Shown here piece by piece: positions 35,811 to 43,972 of a DNA stretch of 64,000 nucleotides. Each line of letters begins with the position of its first letter. Within the stretch, counting starts at the first letter, position 1. The stretch is from an uncultured Duncaniella sp. GTDB taxonomy: Bacteria > Bacteroidota > Bacteroidia > Bacteroidales > Muribaculaceae. A program made the translations under genes and the position numbers. The notes under the pieces are model-generated. The model was not told where the DNA came from. It worked only from the letters and a program-made list of their open reading frames with translations, and made no database searches. Location of the stretch: assembly GCA_910584825.1 (NCBI GenBank), contig CAJUCI010000009.1:33483-97482 (forward strand), given 5' to 3'.

Positions 35811-36463
35811 TACCTGAGTACCATATCAAGAGCCCTCGCACGCTGAGAGCGCGTGAAGCGGTAGGCATGCATATTGGCATACGTCATGCGTGACAGCCCC
35901 ACAGCCGCAAGCGACTCCTCCGGGCCGAGCGAATCGCCGTGAATCGGCATCGAAGGCCGCCATATGCCGTCACGCATATCCAGCACATATCCCGGCCCGT
36001 AGGTGCTCGTGTCAGGCTCTATGCCCAAGAGTCTGCCCAGGTGCATGAGGAAACATATATGGAAATTGGCCACCGCGCCCGACCCAGATGCGTCAAGATA
36101 GCGCGCCGACCCCTCGATGAAATCATACACCCCGCTGTCGGGCACACTCTCGCGAAGCACTATGGCCAGCACCTCAGAGAGAAACATCGCCATCATCTGC
36201 TTAAGCGGATTTCCGTGCAGGTCGGTCAGCACAGCCAGCGGACGCGGCTGGCGCAGAGGCAGCACCTCGCGCCCGGGACGCATCTCGGTCTCGCACTCCA
36301 CGAGGCTTAGCGGCATGGTCAGAGCCCTCAGGCGCGACGCACCTTTCCCCTTGCCCGCCGGCACGGCAAAAGCCACCTTGCCATACTCGCGGCTGTAGGC
36401 CGTAAGTATGCTCTGCGAGTCGCTGTAACGGGTCAGCTTCAAGGCTACGAACGATATTCTCAT
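35744..36463 (-). CDS. recO: DNA repair protein RecO
   Basis: 239 residues. The N-terminal OB fold has the typical opening ISFVALKLTRYSDSQSILTAYSREYGKVAF; the C-terminal helical domain ends in LRYYSLHVTSLSGLRSLEIL. RecO loads RecA with RecR at gaps in single-stranded DNA. The four-Cys zinc site found in some RecO proteins is not seen. The frame extends upstream to 36704, but the N-terminal family pattern places the start at ATG 36463. Its 3' end overlaps the small membrane protein gene. Confidence 0.9.
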   Translation of the reverse strand: MRISFVALKLTRYSDSQSILTAYSREYGKVAFAVPAGKGKGASRLRALTMPLSLVECETEMRPGREVLPLRQPRPLAVLTDLHGNPLKQMMAMFLSEVLAIVLRESVPDSGVYDFIEGSARYLDASGSGAVANFHICFLMHLGRLLGIEPDTSTYGPGYVLDMRDGIWRPSMPIHGDSLGPEESLAAVGLSRMTYANMHAYRFTRSQRARALDMVLRYYSLHVTSLSGLRSLEILRSMF

Positions 36464-36487
36464 AATATATTGGCCGATGACGGGGTT

Positions 36488-36565
36488 GCGGGGACATCAC
36501 CCGTTTGTTTATGCGGGGGACATCATTCCGTTTGTTTCTACAGGTATATCTCCCCTTTTGTTTCT
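36488..36565. repeat. Degenerate ~26-bp direct repeats upstream of recO
   Basis: Three imperfect units (36488-36512, 36513-36539, 36540-36565) share the core GGGGACATCA...CCGTTTGTTT, the third more diverged. They lie in the region between recO and tRNA-Glu, which otherwise shows no gene. Confidence 0.55.
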
Positions 36566-36655
36566 GCAAATATACCAAATTCCGCCGACTCATCACCCCA
36601 ATCAACCACCGTTTTACGGCCTGAGACAACGATTTTGCAAAAATTTTCAAAAAAG

Positions 36656-36687
36656 TTTGCCCAAAAGAAAAAAACTCGCTAACTTTG
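36656..36687 (+). promoter_or_regulatory. Bacteroidales-type promoter of tRNA-Glu and rpsT
   Basis: TTTG (36656-36659), exactly 20 bases, then TAACTTTG (36680-36687): a full consensus match. The tRNA starts 35 bases later, so the tRNA and probably rpsT share this transcript. Confidence 0.75.
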
Positions 36688-36721
36688 CAATCGCTTTTGG
36701 ACAACTATGCCCTTATTGCAA

Positions 36722-36793
36722 GGCCCATTCGTCTATCGGCTAGGACGCAAGATTTTCATTCTTGAAAGAGGAGTTCGATTCTCCTATGGGCTA
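36722..36793 (+). tRNA. tRNA-Glu (UUC), copy 1
   Basis: 72 bases fold into the cloverleaf. The acceptor is GGCCCAT with ATGGGCT (G-U at the end), the anticodon stem CAAGA/TCTTG encloses loop TTTTCAT with anticodon TTC, and the T-arm is AGGAG-TTCGATT-CTCCT. Discriminator base A; CCA is not encoded. It is identical to the second copy after rpsT. Confidence 0.95.
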
Positions 36794-36825
36794 CAAAAAG
36801 AAAACAAAAAAATCACATATCACAG

Positions 36826-37083
36826 ATGGCAAACCATAAATCATCACTTAAAAGAATCCGTCAGACAGAGGCACGTCGCCTTCGTAACCGTTATTATGCC
36901 AAGACCGCACGCAACGCTGTGCGCAACCTTCGCAAGATGACTGACAAGGTTCAGGCTGAGGAGGCATTCCGCAAGATCGGTGCTATGCTCGACCGTCTCG
37001 CCTCTAAGAATGCTATCTCAAAGAACAAGGCAGCTAACCTCAAGAGCAAGCTCGCCAAGCACATCGCCAAGCTCGCCGCCTAA
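36826..37083 (+). CDS. rpsT: 30S ribosomal protein S20
   Basis: 85-residue, highly basic helical protein with the S20 pattern MANHKSSLKRIRQ, RNRYYAKTARNAVRNL and the C-terminal KNKAANLKSKLAKHI. It binds 16S rRNA in the small subunit. It lies 32 bases after one tRNA-Glu gene and 29 bases before an identical one, all on one strand and probably one transcript, so its mRNA ends would be set by tRNA processing. Confidence 0.97.
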   Translation: MANHKSSLKRIRQTEARRLRNRYYAKTARNAVRNLRKMTDKVQAEEAFRKIGAMLDRLASKNAISKNKAANLKSKLAKHIAKLAA

Positions 37084-37112
37084 TCAAGGCCGAGCCTTAA
37101 AATGGCGTCAAG

Positions 37113-37184
37113 GGCCCATTCGTCTATCGGCTAGGACGCAAGATTTTCATTCTTGAAAGAGGAGTTCGATTCTCCTATGGGCTA
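37113..37184 (+). tRNA. tRNA-Glu (UUC), copy 2
   Basis: Identical over all 72 bases to the copy at 36722-36793, with anticodon TTC. It is followed by a hairpin terminator. Confidence 0.95.
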
Positions 37185-37213
37185 CTTTACCTCGGAATAA
37201 TTCTATTACCTTC

Positions 37214-37253
37214 ATATCCCCTTGCATTGACCCCAATGCAAGGGATATTTTTT
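37214..37253 (+). terminator. Terminator of the tRNA-Glu/rpsT transcript
   Basis: A stem of 15 bp with a single-base bulge (37214-37229 with 37234-37248, loop ACCC) is followed by a T-run. Confidence 0.85.
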
Positions 37254-37261
37254 ATATGGCC

Positions 37262-37293
37262 TTTGTGCTTTAGGGAAATTAATTGTAAATTTG
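37262..37293 (+). promoter_or_regulatory. Promoter of the metal-efflux operon
   Basis: TTTG (37262-37265), a 20-base spacer, TAAATTTG (37286-37293). A second possible -7 box, TAATTTTG, lies at 37340-37347 without a clear -33. The leader would be about 100 or 50 bases. Confidence 0.6.
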
Positions 37294-37399
37294 CAAATAA
37301 TCTCCCGAATAGTGTAACGCCCGGCGGGACGTCGCACTGTAATTTTGTACCTACCATAACACAACGTCTTTTTCTTCATTTATTTTCAATTTATTTATC

Positions 37400-38539
37400 A
37401 TGAGACTCGGTAACTACATGAAGTACATTTTCATGGCCCCCATGCTTGTTTTTTCAATGGCCTCATGCCAATCGCACAACGAATCCGAACACGCGGAGGA
37501 GGCTGACGAACACGGCCACGAACACGGGGCCGACGAAATTGTGCTTGAGCCTCACGACGCCCAGCGACTCGGCGTAGAGGTTGACACAGTGCGCGCAACA
37601 GCCTTTACTGAAACCCTTAAAGTGTCAGGCGAGATACTCCCCTCGTCGGCCGACCGCGGTGTGGTGTCGGCACCGACATCGGGCATCGTACGCCTTGCCG
37701 CCGGCATCAACCCCGGCTCGCAGGTAAGAGCCGGACAGGCCGTGGCGCAGATTACAGCCCGCAACGTCAGCGGCGGCGATGCCAATAATGCCGCCCGCGT
37801 GGCCCTCGACAATGCCAAGCGCGAGCTTGACCGCATCACCCCCCTGCTTGCCGACGGTCTCGTCACTAAAAAAGATTACAACGACGCTCTCGCGGCCTAT
37901 GAGGCCGCCAAGGCTGCCTACAGCCCCTCGGCTGCATCGGGCGTGGCCTCGGCTCCCCGTGCCGGCGTCGTGACAGCCATCAATGTTAGCGACGGCGAGT
38001 ATGTCGAGACCGGCCAGGCCATAGCCACCGTCGCCGCCAACAGCTCGCTTACGCTCCGCGCACTCGTGCCTGTCGCCCAGGCCGATTTCCTTCCCCGCGT
38101 GAGCGGTGCCACACTGAGCTTTCACAGCGGTCAGACAGTCGACCTCGCCGACTATAAGGGCCGCCTCCTGTCATCCGCGTCGGCATCGGCCGGCGAGACT
38201 CCCGGATATATCCCCGTGTTCTTCAGCCTTGACGGCAGTGCGCCTGTCATCCCCGGCAGTGCCACCGAGGTCTATCTCAAAGGCTCGGGCCGCAGCGAGG
38301 TGATATCGCTCCCCATCGAGGCCATCGTCGAGCAGATGGGCGAGACATTCGCATTCATCCGCATCGGCGGACACGCCTATGTGAAACGCCCCGTCACCCT
38401 CGGCAACTCCGACGGCAAGCGTGTCGAGATAGTCAAAGGCATCGAGCCGGGCGAGGTAGCCGTGGTCAAGGGTGCCACATTTGTCCGTCTTGCCGAGCAG
38501 GCCACCGTCGCTCCGGAAGGTCATTCCCATAACCACTAA
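37400..38539 (+). CDS. CusB/CzcB-type metal efflux adaptor lipoprotein
   Basis: 379 residues. The signal peptide ends in a lipobox-like segment (SMASC at 19-23), so it is probably a lipoprotein. Right after it comes a His/Glu-rich stretch (HAEEADEHGHEHGADE), and the C-terminus is GHSHNH; both look metal-binding. The HlyD-type body has lipoyl, short alpha-hairpin (about 125-175) and beta-barrel parts. It would join the RND pump to the TolC-family channel encoded downstream. Which metal is exported (copper/silver or zinc/cobalt/cadmium) cannot be told. Confidence 0.9.
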   Translation: MRLGNYMKYIFMAPMLVFSMASCQSHNESEHAEEADEHGHEHGADEIVLEPHDAQRLGVEVDTVRATAFTETLKVSGEILPSSADRGVVSAPTSGIVRLAAGINPGSQVRAGQAVAQITARNVSGGDANNAARVALDNAKRELDRITPLLADGLVTKKDYNDALAAYEAAKAAYSPSAASGVASAPRAGVVTAINVSDGEYVETGQAIATVAANSSLTLRALVPVAQADFLPRVSGATLSFHSGQTVDLADYKGRLLSSASASAGETPGYIPVFFSLDGSAPVIPGSATEVYLKGSGRSEVISLPIEAIVEQMGETFAFIRIGGHAYVKRPVTLGNSDGKRVEIVKGIEPGEVAVVKGATFVRLAEQATVAPEGHSHNH

Positions 38540-38551
38540 TCTTCCCGAACG

Positions 38552-41500
38552 ATGCTTAACAGGATTATAAAATTCTCGCTCGACAACCGTCTGGCGATAA
38601 TAGTGCTTTCGGGCCTTATACTCATCTACGGCGTGATAGTGCTGATGCGTACCGAGGTCGACATCTTCCCCGACCTCAACGCCCCCACCGTCGTGGTGAT
38701 GACCGAAGCCCCCGGCATGGCCCCCGAAGAGATAGAGACCACCATTACGTATCCCGTCGAGACCGCCGTCAACGGCGCGTCGGGCGTGCGCCGCGTGCGC
38801 TCGTCATCCACCCCCGGATTCTCGGTGGTGTGGGTGGAATTCGGCTGGGACACCGACGTCTACCTTGCCCGTCAGATAGTCTCGGAGAAACTCACCCAAC
38901 TTGAGGGCAACTTCCCTCCAGGAGCCGGCACACCTACGCTCGGCCCCCAGTCGTCAATCCTCGGCGAGATTATGATTATCGGCCTCACAGCCGACTCCAT
39001 CACCTCGCAGATGGACCTCCGCACCATCGCTGACCGCGAGGTCACCCCCCGTCTGCTCTCGCTCCCGGGCGTGGCATCGGTGTCGGTAATCGGAGGCGAC
39101 GCCAAGGAATATCAGATACTCCTCTGCCCCGCCAAGATGCAACGCCACGGCGTGAGCCTCAGCGAGGTGCGCGAGGCTGTAACAGGCATGAACAGCAACG
39201 CAGCCGGCGGTGTGCTCTATGACTACGGCAACGAGTATATCATCAAGGGCGACATCACCACATCCAATGTCGAGGATATCGCCAACACCGTAATCATCAG
39301 TGACTCCACTCGACTGGTGCGCGTGTCGGACATCGCCGAAGTGGCCGAGCGTCCGCAGGAACCCCGACTCGGCGCGGCGTCGGTCAACGCCAACCCCGCC
39401 GTGCTAATCACCGTCACCAAGCAGCCGGGCGCAGGCACCATCGAGCTTACCGACAAGATTGACGAGAAGCTCGCCGAACTGCAGCGCACATTCCCGTCAG
39501 ATGTCAAGGTTAACACCGACATCTTCCGCCAGTCCGACTTCATCGCCCGCTCCATCGGCAATCTCCAGGAGTCACTTTTCGTGGGTGCGATATTCGTCAT
39601 CATAGTGCTCTTCTTCTTCCTGATGAATCTGCGCACCACGCTCATCTCGCTCATCGCCCTCCCCCTCTCCATTATCGTCACTATCATCGCCCTCCACTTC
39701 ATGGGTTTGACCATCAACACCATGAGTCTCGGCGGTATAGCCATCGCCATCGGCTCGCTCGTGGATGACGCCATCGTCGATGTGGAGAATGTCTACAAGC
39801 GTCTGCGTCAGAATCTTAAGATAGGCAAGCCGATAATCCAGGTGGTCTACGAGGCCAGCAAGGAAGTGCGAATGCCCATCTTCAACTCATCGCTCATCAT
39901 CATCGCCAGCTTCCTCCCGCTCTTCTTCCTGCAGGGCATCGAGGGGCGCATGCTCATACCCCTGGGCATATCGTTCGTCGTCTCGCTCATCGCATCGACC
40001 GTCGTGGCCCTCACCGTCACCCCCGTGATGTGCACCTACCTGCTCGGCGACAAGAAGATGGCCTCCAAGCTCGAGAAGGAGCCTTGGCTCTCACGCAAAC
40101 TCAGCGCGTGGTATCACCGCGTGCTTGAGGCATCGTTCTCGCACATCAAGCCCATACTCATCGGAGTGTCAGTGCTCTTCGCCGTGTGCGTCGGACTCTT
40201 CTTCACACTCGGCCGCAGCTTCCTCCCCCCGTTCAATGAAGGCTCGCTCACCATCAACGTCAGCACCCTCCCCGGCATATCGCTTGAAAACAGCGACCGC
40301 CTCGGTCAGGAGGCCGAGCGCATCATCCTATCGATGCCCGAAATCAGCACCGTGGCCCGCAAGACAGGCCGCGCCGAGCTTGACGAGCATTCGCTCGGCG
40401 TAAATGTGAGCGAAATCGAGGCCCCCTACAAGCTCGACCAGGGCCGCTCGCGCAAGGAGCTCGTGACCGACCTGCGCCACAAGCTGTCTCACCTGCCCGG
40501 CGTAAATATCGAAATCGGCCAGCCTATCTCACACCGCATCGACGCCATGCTCTCGGGCACCGAGGCCCAGATAGCTATCAAACTCTTCGGCGACGACCTC
40601 ACCAAGCTCTTCACCATAGGCAACAAAATCAAGGCCGTGGCCTCGACAGTGCCAGGCGTGGTTGACGCCAACATCGAGCAGCAGATGGAGCGTCCGCAGC
40701 TCGACATCCGCCCCCGCCGCGACATGCTCGCCTACTACGGCATACCCATGAGTCAGTTTGCCGACTTCATCCGCGTGGCACTCGCCGGCGAGACCGTCTC
40801 GCAGGTCTACGAGAAGGGCCGTCCCTTTGACCTCGTGCTCAAGATGGAGTCTGACGCCCGCGGTTCAATCGACCAGGTGGCATCGCTCATGATAGACTCC
40901 CCCAAGGGCAAGATACCCCTCAGCGCGGTCGCCGACATCAAGTCGAGCGCGGGTCCCAACTCCATCAACCGCGAGAACGTCAGCCGCCGCATAGTCATCT
41001 CGGCCAACGTCGAGGGGCGCGACCTGCGCGGCGTGGTCAACGACATCATGCATGAGGTCGACGAGGAGATTGAGCTGCCCGAGGGCTACTATGTCAACTA
41101 CGGCGGCCAGTTCGAGAGCGAGGAGAGCGCGTCGCGCACACTGCTCATCGTGTCGGTGATAGCGTTGATTATCATCTTCCTGCTCCTCTACGGCCAGTAT
41201 CACAACGCCGTGCAGTCGGGCATCATACTGCTCAACATGCCCCTCGCCCTCATCGGCGGCATCCTCATACTGCGTCTCACCTCGGGCGAGCTAAACATCC
41301 CCGCCATCATCGGATTCATCTCGCTCATGGGCATCGCCACGCGCAACGGCATGCTGCTCATGTCGCGTTACGACACCCTGCGTTCCGAGGGTCAGGGACT
41401 CATGGAACGCATACTCCACGGCTCGGCCGACCGTCTCAACCCCATCCTCATGACGGCTCTCAGCTCGGCCCTCGCGCTGATACCCCTTGCCATCAACGGC

Positions 41501-41635
41501 CATCAGCCGGGCAACGAGATACAGTCGCCGCTGGCCATCGTAATCCTCGGCGGACTCCTCTCCTCCACCCTCCTTAACATTTTCGTAGTGCCCATCATGT
41601 ACTACCTCACCAACCGCAAAAAAGACACAAAATGA
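38552..41635 (+). CDS. CusA/CzcA-type heavy-metal RND efflux pump
   Basis: 1027 residues with the RND plan: helix 1 (about 12-30), a large periplasmic porter loop, helices 2-7, a second periplasmic loop, helices 8-12. The helix 4 segment GSLVDDAIVDVENVYKRL holds the acidic residues of the proton relay, as in heavy-metal RND pumps. Length and the N-terminal start MLNRIIKFSLDNRLAIIVLS fit the family. Twelve bases after the adaptor, and overlapping the channel gene by four bases. Confidence 0.93.
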   Translation: MLNRIIKFSLDNRLAIIVLSGLILIYGVIVLMRTEVDIFPDLNAPTVVVMTEAPGMAPEEIETTITYPVETAVNGASGVRRVRSSSTPGFSVVWVEFGWDTDVYLARQIVSEKLTQLEGNFPPGAGTPTLGPQSSILGEIMIIGLTADSITSQMDLRTIADREVTPRLLSLPGVASVSVIGGDAKEYQILLCPAKMQRHGVSLSEVREAVTGMNSNAAGGVLYDYGNEYIIKGDITTSNVEDIANTVIISDSTRLVRVSDIAEVAERPQEPRLGAASVNANPAVLITVTKQPGAGTIELTDKIDEKLAELQRTFPSDVKVNTDIFRQSDFIARSIGNLQESLFVGAIFVIIVLFFFLMNLRTTLISLIALPLSIIVTIIALHFMGLTINTMSLGGIAIAIGSLVDDAIVDVENVYKRLRQNLKIGKPIIQVVYEASKEVRMPIFNSSLIIIASFLPLFFLQGIEGRMLIPLGISFVVSLIASTVVALTVTPVMCTYLLGDKKMASKLEKEPWLSRKLSAWYHRVLEASFSHIKPILIGVSVLFAVCVGLFFTLGRSFLPPFNEGSLTINVSTLPGISLENSDRLGQEAERIILSMPEISTVARKTGRAELDEHSLGVNVSEIEAPYKLDQGRSRKELVTDLRHKLSHLPGVNIEIGQPISHRIDAMLSGTEAQIAIKLFGDDLTKLFTIGNKIKAVASTVPGVVDANIEQQMERPQLDIRPRRDMLAYYGIPMSQFADFIRVALAGETVSQVYEKGRPFDLVLKMESDARGSIDQVASLMIDSPKGKIPLSAVADIKSSAGPNSINRENVSRRIVISANVEGRDLRGVVNDIMHEVDEEIELPEGYYVNYGGQFESEESASRTLLIVSVIALIIIFLLLYGQYHNAVQSGIILLNMPLALIGGILILRLTSGELNIPAIIGFISLMGIATRNGMLLMSRYDTLRSEGQGLMERILHGSADRLNPILMTALSSALALIPLAINGHQPGNEIQSPLAIVILGGLLSSTLLNIFVVPIMYYLTNRKKDTK

Positions 41636-42807
41636 GCCATAGACTACAGTCATTAATCGTAGGCCTCCTCGCGTGTGCCACAATGAGCGCGACGCCGTTT
41701 GACGATGTCGTCGGCGAGGTGATGTCCAACAATCTCACCGGCCGCATTGAGGAGGCACGCGCCCGGGCCGGAGTGGAGGAGATACTCGGCGAAAACACTC
41801 TTGAGGCCCCCGAGGCCGAGTTCAGCCACGTGTGGGGCAAGGACGAAAACAAATGGTCATTCTCCATAAGCCAGTCGTTTGACTGGCCCGGGGTCTACGC
41901 CGCAAGGCGCGAGGCCGCACGCACGGCTCAGACCGCCGCGCAATATCTCATGGAGTCGACCCTCCTCGACCTGCGCCAGGAGGTCAGGACACTGCTCGTC
42001 GACATCATCCACAACGCCCAGCTCATAGAGATGCAGCGCGGACTCGTCGACCGCATGGACAAGATGGAGACCTACTACAAAAAGGCCGCCGAGGCCGGGT
42101 CGGAGACACGTCTTGACTACAACAAGACCGTAATCGAGCGCATCGCCGCCCACCGCGAGCTCCACTCGCTCCAGGCTCAGCGCGAGAGTCTCATAGCATC
42201 GCTCCGCGCGCTCAACGGCGGCAAGGATGTGGCCGGGATGGTGGAACGTCTCGGCGACAGCTACCCCATAATGCCTGCGCCCGACACGATGGTGTCGGCC
42301 GAAATCATCAAGGAGCGCGACCCGCAATATGCCGCCGCACTCGCCTCGGTCGAGGCCGCAAGGTCGATGGTCAAGGTTGAGAAACGCTCACGCATACCGG
42401 GATTCTCCATCGGCTACGAGCATGAAAACGAGGGTGGCGAGTCGTTTAACGGCTTCTCATTCGGCATCACCCTCCCCGTGTGGGGGCGCGGCCATCAGGT
42501 CAAGGCGGCCACCCTCGAGGCCGACGCCGCAGTCATGGACGCCGAGATGGCCCTTGCGCGCCGTCTTGCCGAGATGAACGGCGACCTCAAGCAGCTGCAG
42601 TCGCTCCGTGCCACTATCGATGAATACGAGCCTGTAATCAACAACAAGGTCAATTTCCAGCTGTTGCAGAAGGCTCTTGATGCCGGTCAGATAAACCTCC
42701 TGACCTATCTTCAGGAGTCCAACTATTTCATCGCCGCCCACCGCGACTACATCGACACCGTCTACGAATACAACCTCGCCCTCACCCGCCTCTCACGTTA
42801 CCAGTAA
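41632..42807 (+). CDS. CzcC/CusC-like TolC-family channel
   Basis: 391 residues with a signal peptide (about 1-20, ending near SATP) and long amphipathic helices of the OEP domain, for example FSISQSFDWPGVYAARREAAR and the C-terminal INLLTYLQESNYF. It completes the metal-efflux tripartite pump. Its ATG overlaps the stop of the pump gene (ATGA). It is clearly different in sequence from the TolC-family protein of the MacAB-like operon. A strong terminator follows. Confidence 0.9.
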   Translation: MSHRLQSLIVGLLACATMSATPFDDVVGEVMSNNLTGRIEEARARAGVEEILGENTLEAPEAEFSHVWGKDENKWSFSISQSFDWPGVYAARREAARTAQTAAQYLMESTLLDLRQEVRTLLVDIIHNAQLIEMQRGLVDRMDKMETYYKKAAEAGSETRLDYNKTVIERIAAHRELHSLQAQRESLIASLRALNGGKDVAGMVERLGDSYPIMPAPDTMVSAEIIKERDPQYAAALASVEAARSMVKVEKRSRIPGFSIGYEHENEGGESFNGFSFGITLPVWGRGHQVKAATLEADAAVMDAEMALARRLAEMNGDLKQLQSLRATIDEYEPVINNKVNFQLLQKALDAGQINLLTYLQESNYFIAAHRDYIDTVYEYNLALTRLSRYQ

Positions 42808-42821
42808 ACAGGCAACCCATA

Positions 42822-42873
42822 TAACACCTCGCTCCGGCCCGGGTACTACCCTCAGGCCGGAGCGAGTGTTTTT
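42822..42873 (+). terminator. Terminator of the metal-efflux operon
   Basis: CTCGCTCCGGCC (42828-42839) pairs perfectly with GGCCGGAGCGAG (42855-42866), and the stem extends with one bulge; it ends in GTTTTT. Confidence 0.85.
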
Positions 42874-42880
42874 GGGGAAT

Positions 42881-43144
42881 GGGGGATACAAAAGGACAAA
42901 AGTTACGAAAGAAAAATAAGGTTTGTAATAAAAGCATCTATCGGACATCTTCGATGCCCTTGTGATTGCGTCACATTAATCCCACGCCTCGCGGGCCGGA
43001 GGATTCTGCCCTGCGGGCATCCTCCGCCACCGCTCGTGGTGGGCTACTATTGCATCGCCACTCCGCGGCTCACCACCGTACATCAATCCTCTCTTAATAA
43101 AAACATTATGTTTCTTTTGTCGCTTTTGTCCTTTTGTATCTCCA
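42881..43144. repeat. Long intergenic inverted repeat, copy F, with insert
   Basis: The arms (about 42881-42924 and 43101-43144) carry GATACAAAAGGACAAAAG-type units and are inverted relative to each other. Between them lie about 175 bases with GC-rich hairpin segments, for example around 43000-43030 and 43030-43075. It lies between the convergent channel gene and the HAD gene. No gene is seen in 42808-43208. Confidence 0.7.
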
Positions 43145-43162
43145 TTATTTGATACGTAGCTT

Positions 43163-43193
43163 CATATCGACGGCTAAAGCCGTCGCTCCTACC
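43163..43193. repeat. REP-like element
   Basis: 31 bases identical to 24777-24807, with the palindrome CGACGGCTAAAGCCGTCG and the tail CTCCTACC. It lies directly beside repeat copy F. Confidence 0.75.
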
Positions 43194-43208
43194 ATGCGGC
43201 TTGCATCA

Positions 43209-43862
43209 TTATTTGCGGGGGAGGAGGGAGAGGGTGATTGATGACATTGAGTCGAGGGTGAGGTCGGCGAGGGGCTCGACGAGGGTGCGGGGGTTGGTGG
43301 TGGCGATGCCTATGACTGTCGCGCCTGAGGCACGGCCGGCCTGGAGGCCCTGGAGGGAGTCCTCAAATACGTAGCACTGCTCGGGCGAGATGCCTATCAT
43401 CTCGGCTCCCTTGAGATAGCCTTCGGGATGGGGCTTGCTGTGGCTCACCATCGAGCCGGTAATCACGACGTCGACCATCTCGCGCAACTCGGGGCGGCGT
43501 GCAAAGAGAAGCCCCATCTTCACATTGTCGCTGCTGGTGACGATGGCCGAGGGGACGGAGTTGCGCTTCAGTTCGGTCAGAAACTCCATGACTCCGGGAT
43601 AGACGGGATACTCCATGTTGCCCTCGAAGTCATGCAGGGCCTGAAGGATGGCGGCGCGGTCGGCCTCGGGGAAGTTGCTGAGTATCTCGCCCACGGTGGT
43701 GCCCTTGATGTCAGAGGCGAATGTGGGGGCGAGGCCGTAGCGGTCGCCCATGCCTCCCCAAAACTTTGAATACTCCCCTTCGCTGTCAATGAGCACTCCA
43801 TCGAGGTCAAAGAGCACTCCTATTCTGCTGTTCAGATTTTGTTCCATTTCTTTTTTCATCAT
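43209..43862 (-). CDS. HAD-superfamily phosphatase/phosphomutase
   Basis: 217 residues from ATG 43862. Motif I is FDLDGVLIDSE with Asp19 and Asp21, motif II is VTSS, and motif III/IV are the Lys of SKPHPEGY and the acidic FEDSLQGLQAG. The cap domain lies between 30 and 90. It resembles the beta-phosphoglucomutase/phosphoglycolate phosphatase branch; substrate unknown. The frame continues upstream to 43952, but a -7 box at 43876-43883 would place the transcript start inside that extension, so the shorter start is chosen. Confidence 0.87.
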   Translation of the reverse strand: MMKKEMEQNLNSRIGVLFDLDGVLIDSEGEYSKFWGGMGDRYGLAPTFASDIKGTTVGEILSNFPEADRAAILQALHDFEGNMEYPVYPGVMEFLTELKRNSVPSAIVTSSDNVKMGLLFARRPELREMVDVVITGSMVSHSKPHPEGYLKGAEMIGISPEQCYVFEDSLQGLQAGRASGATVIGIATTNPRTLVEPLADLTLDSMSSITLSLLPRK

Positions 43863-43875
43863 AAGTTTTCGGCTA

Positions 43876-43883
43876 CAAAAGTA
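43876..43883 (-). promoter_or_regulatory. -7 box of the HAD gene
   Basis: TACTTTTG on the minus strand, 13 bases before the ATG at 43862. No TTTG at the -33 position. Confidence 0.45.
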
Positions 43884-43912
43884 CAAAAAATTCATGTATG
43901 GACAGCTATTGT

Positions 43913-43943
43913 TTTGCCATGAGGAAATTTCTGAGTAATTTTG
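43913..43943 (+). promoter_or_regulatory. Bacteroidales-type promoter of trpB2
   Basis: TTTG (43913-43916), a 19-base spacer and TAATTTTG (43936-43943), 29 bases before the ATG. It is back to back with the HAD promoter. Confidence 0.65.
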
Positions 43944-43972
43944 AACTTTCAAAAAAGTAAACCATCACAATC

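Noticed and set aside
42925..43100. Structured RNA gene in the insert of repeat copy F
   Set aside because: There are hairpin segments but no promoter, no known RNA family pattern and no second copy in this window; kept only as an observation under copy F.
43863..43952. N-terminal extension of the HAD phosphatase
   Set aside because: It would place the start upstream of the likely promoter -7 box, and the residues do not fit the family.
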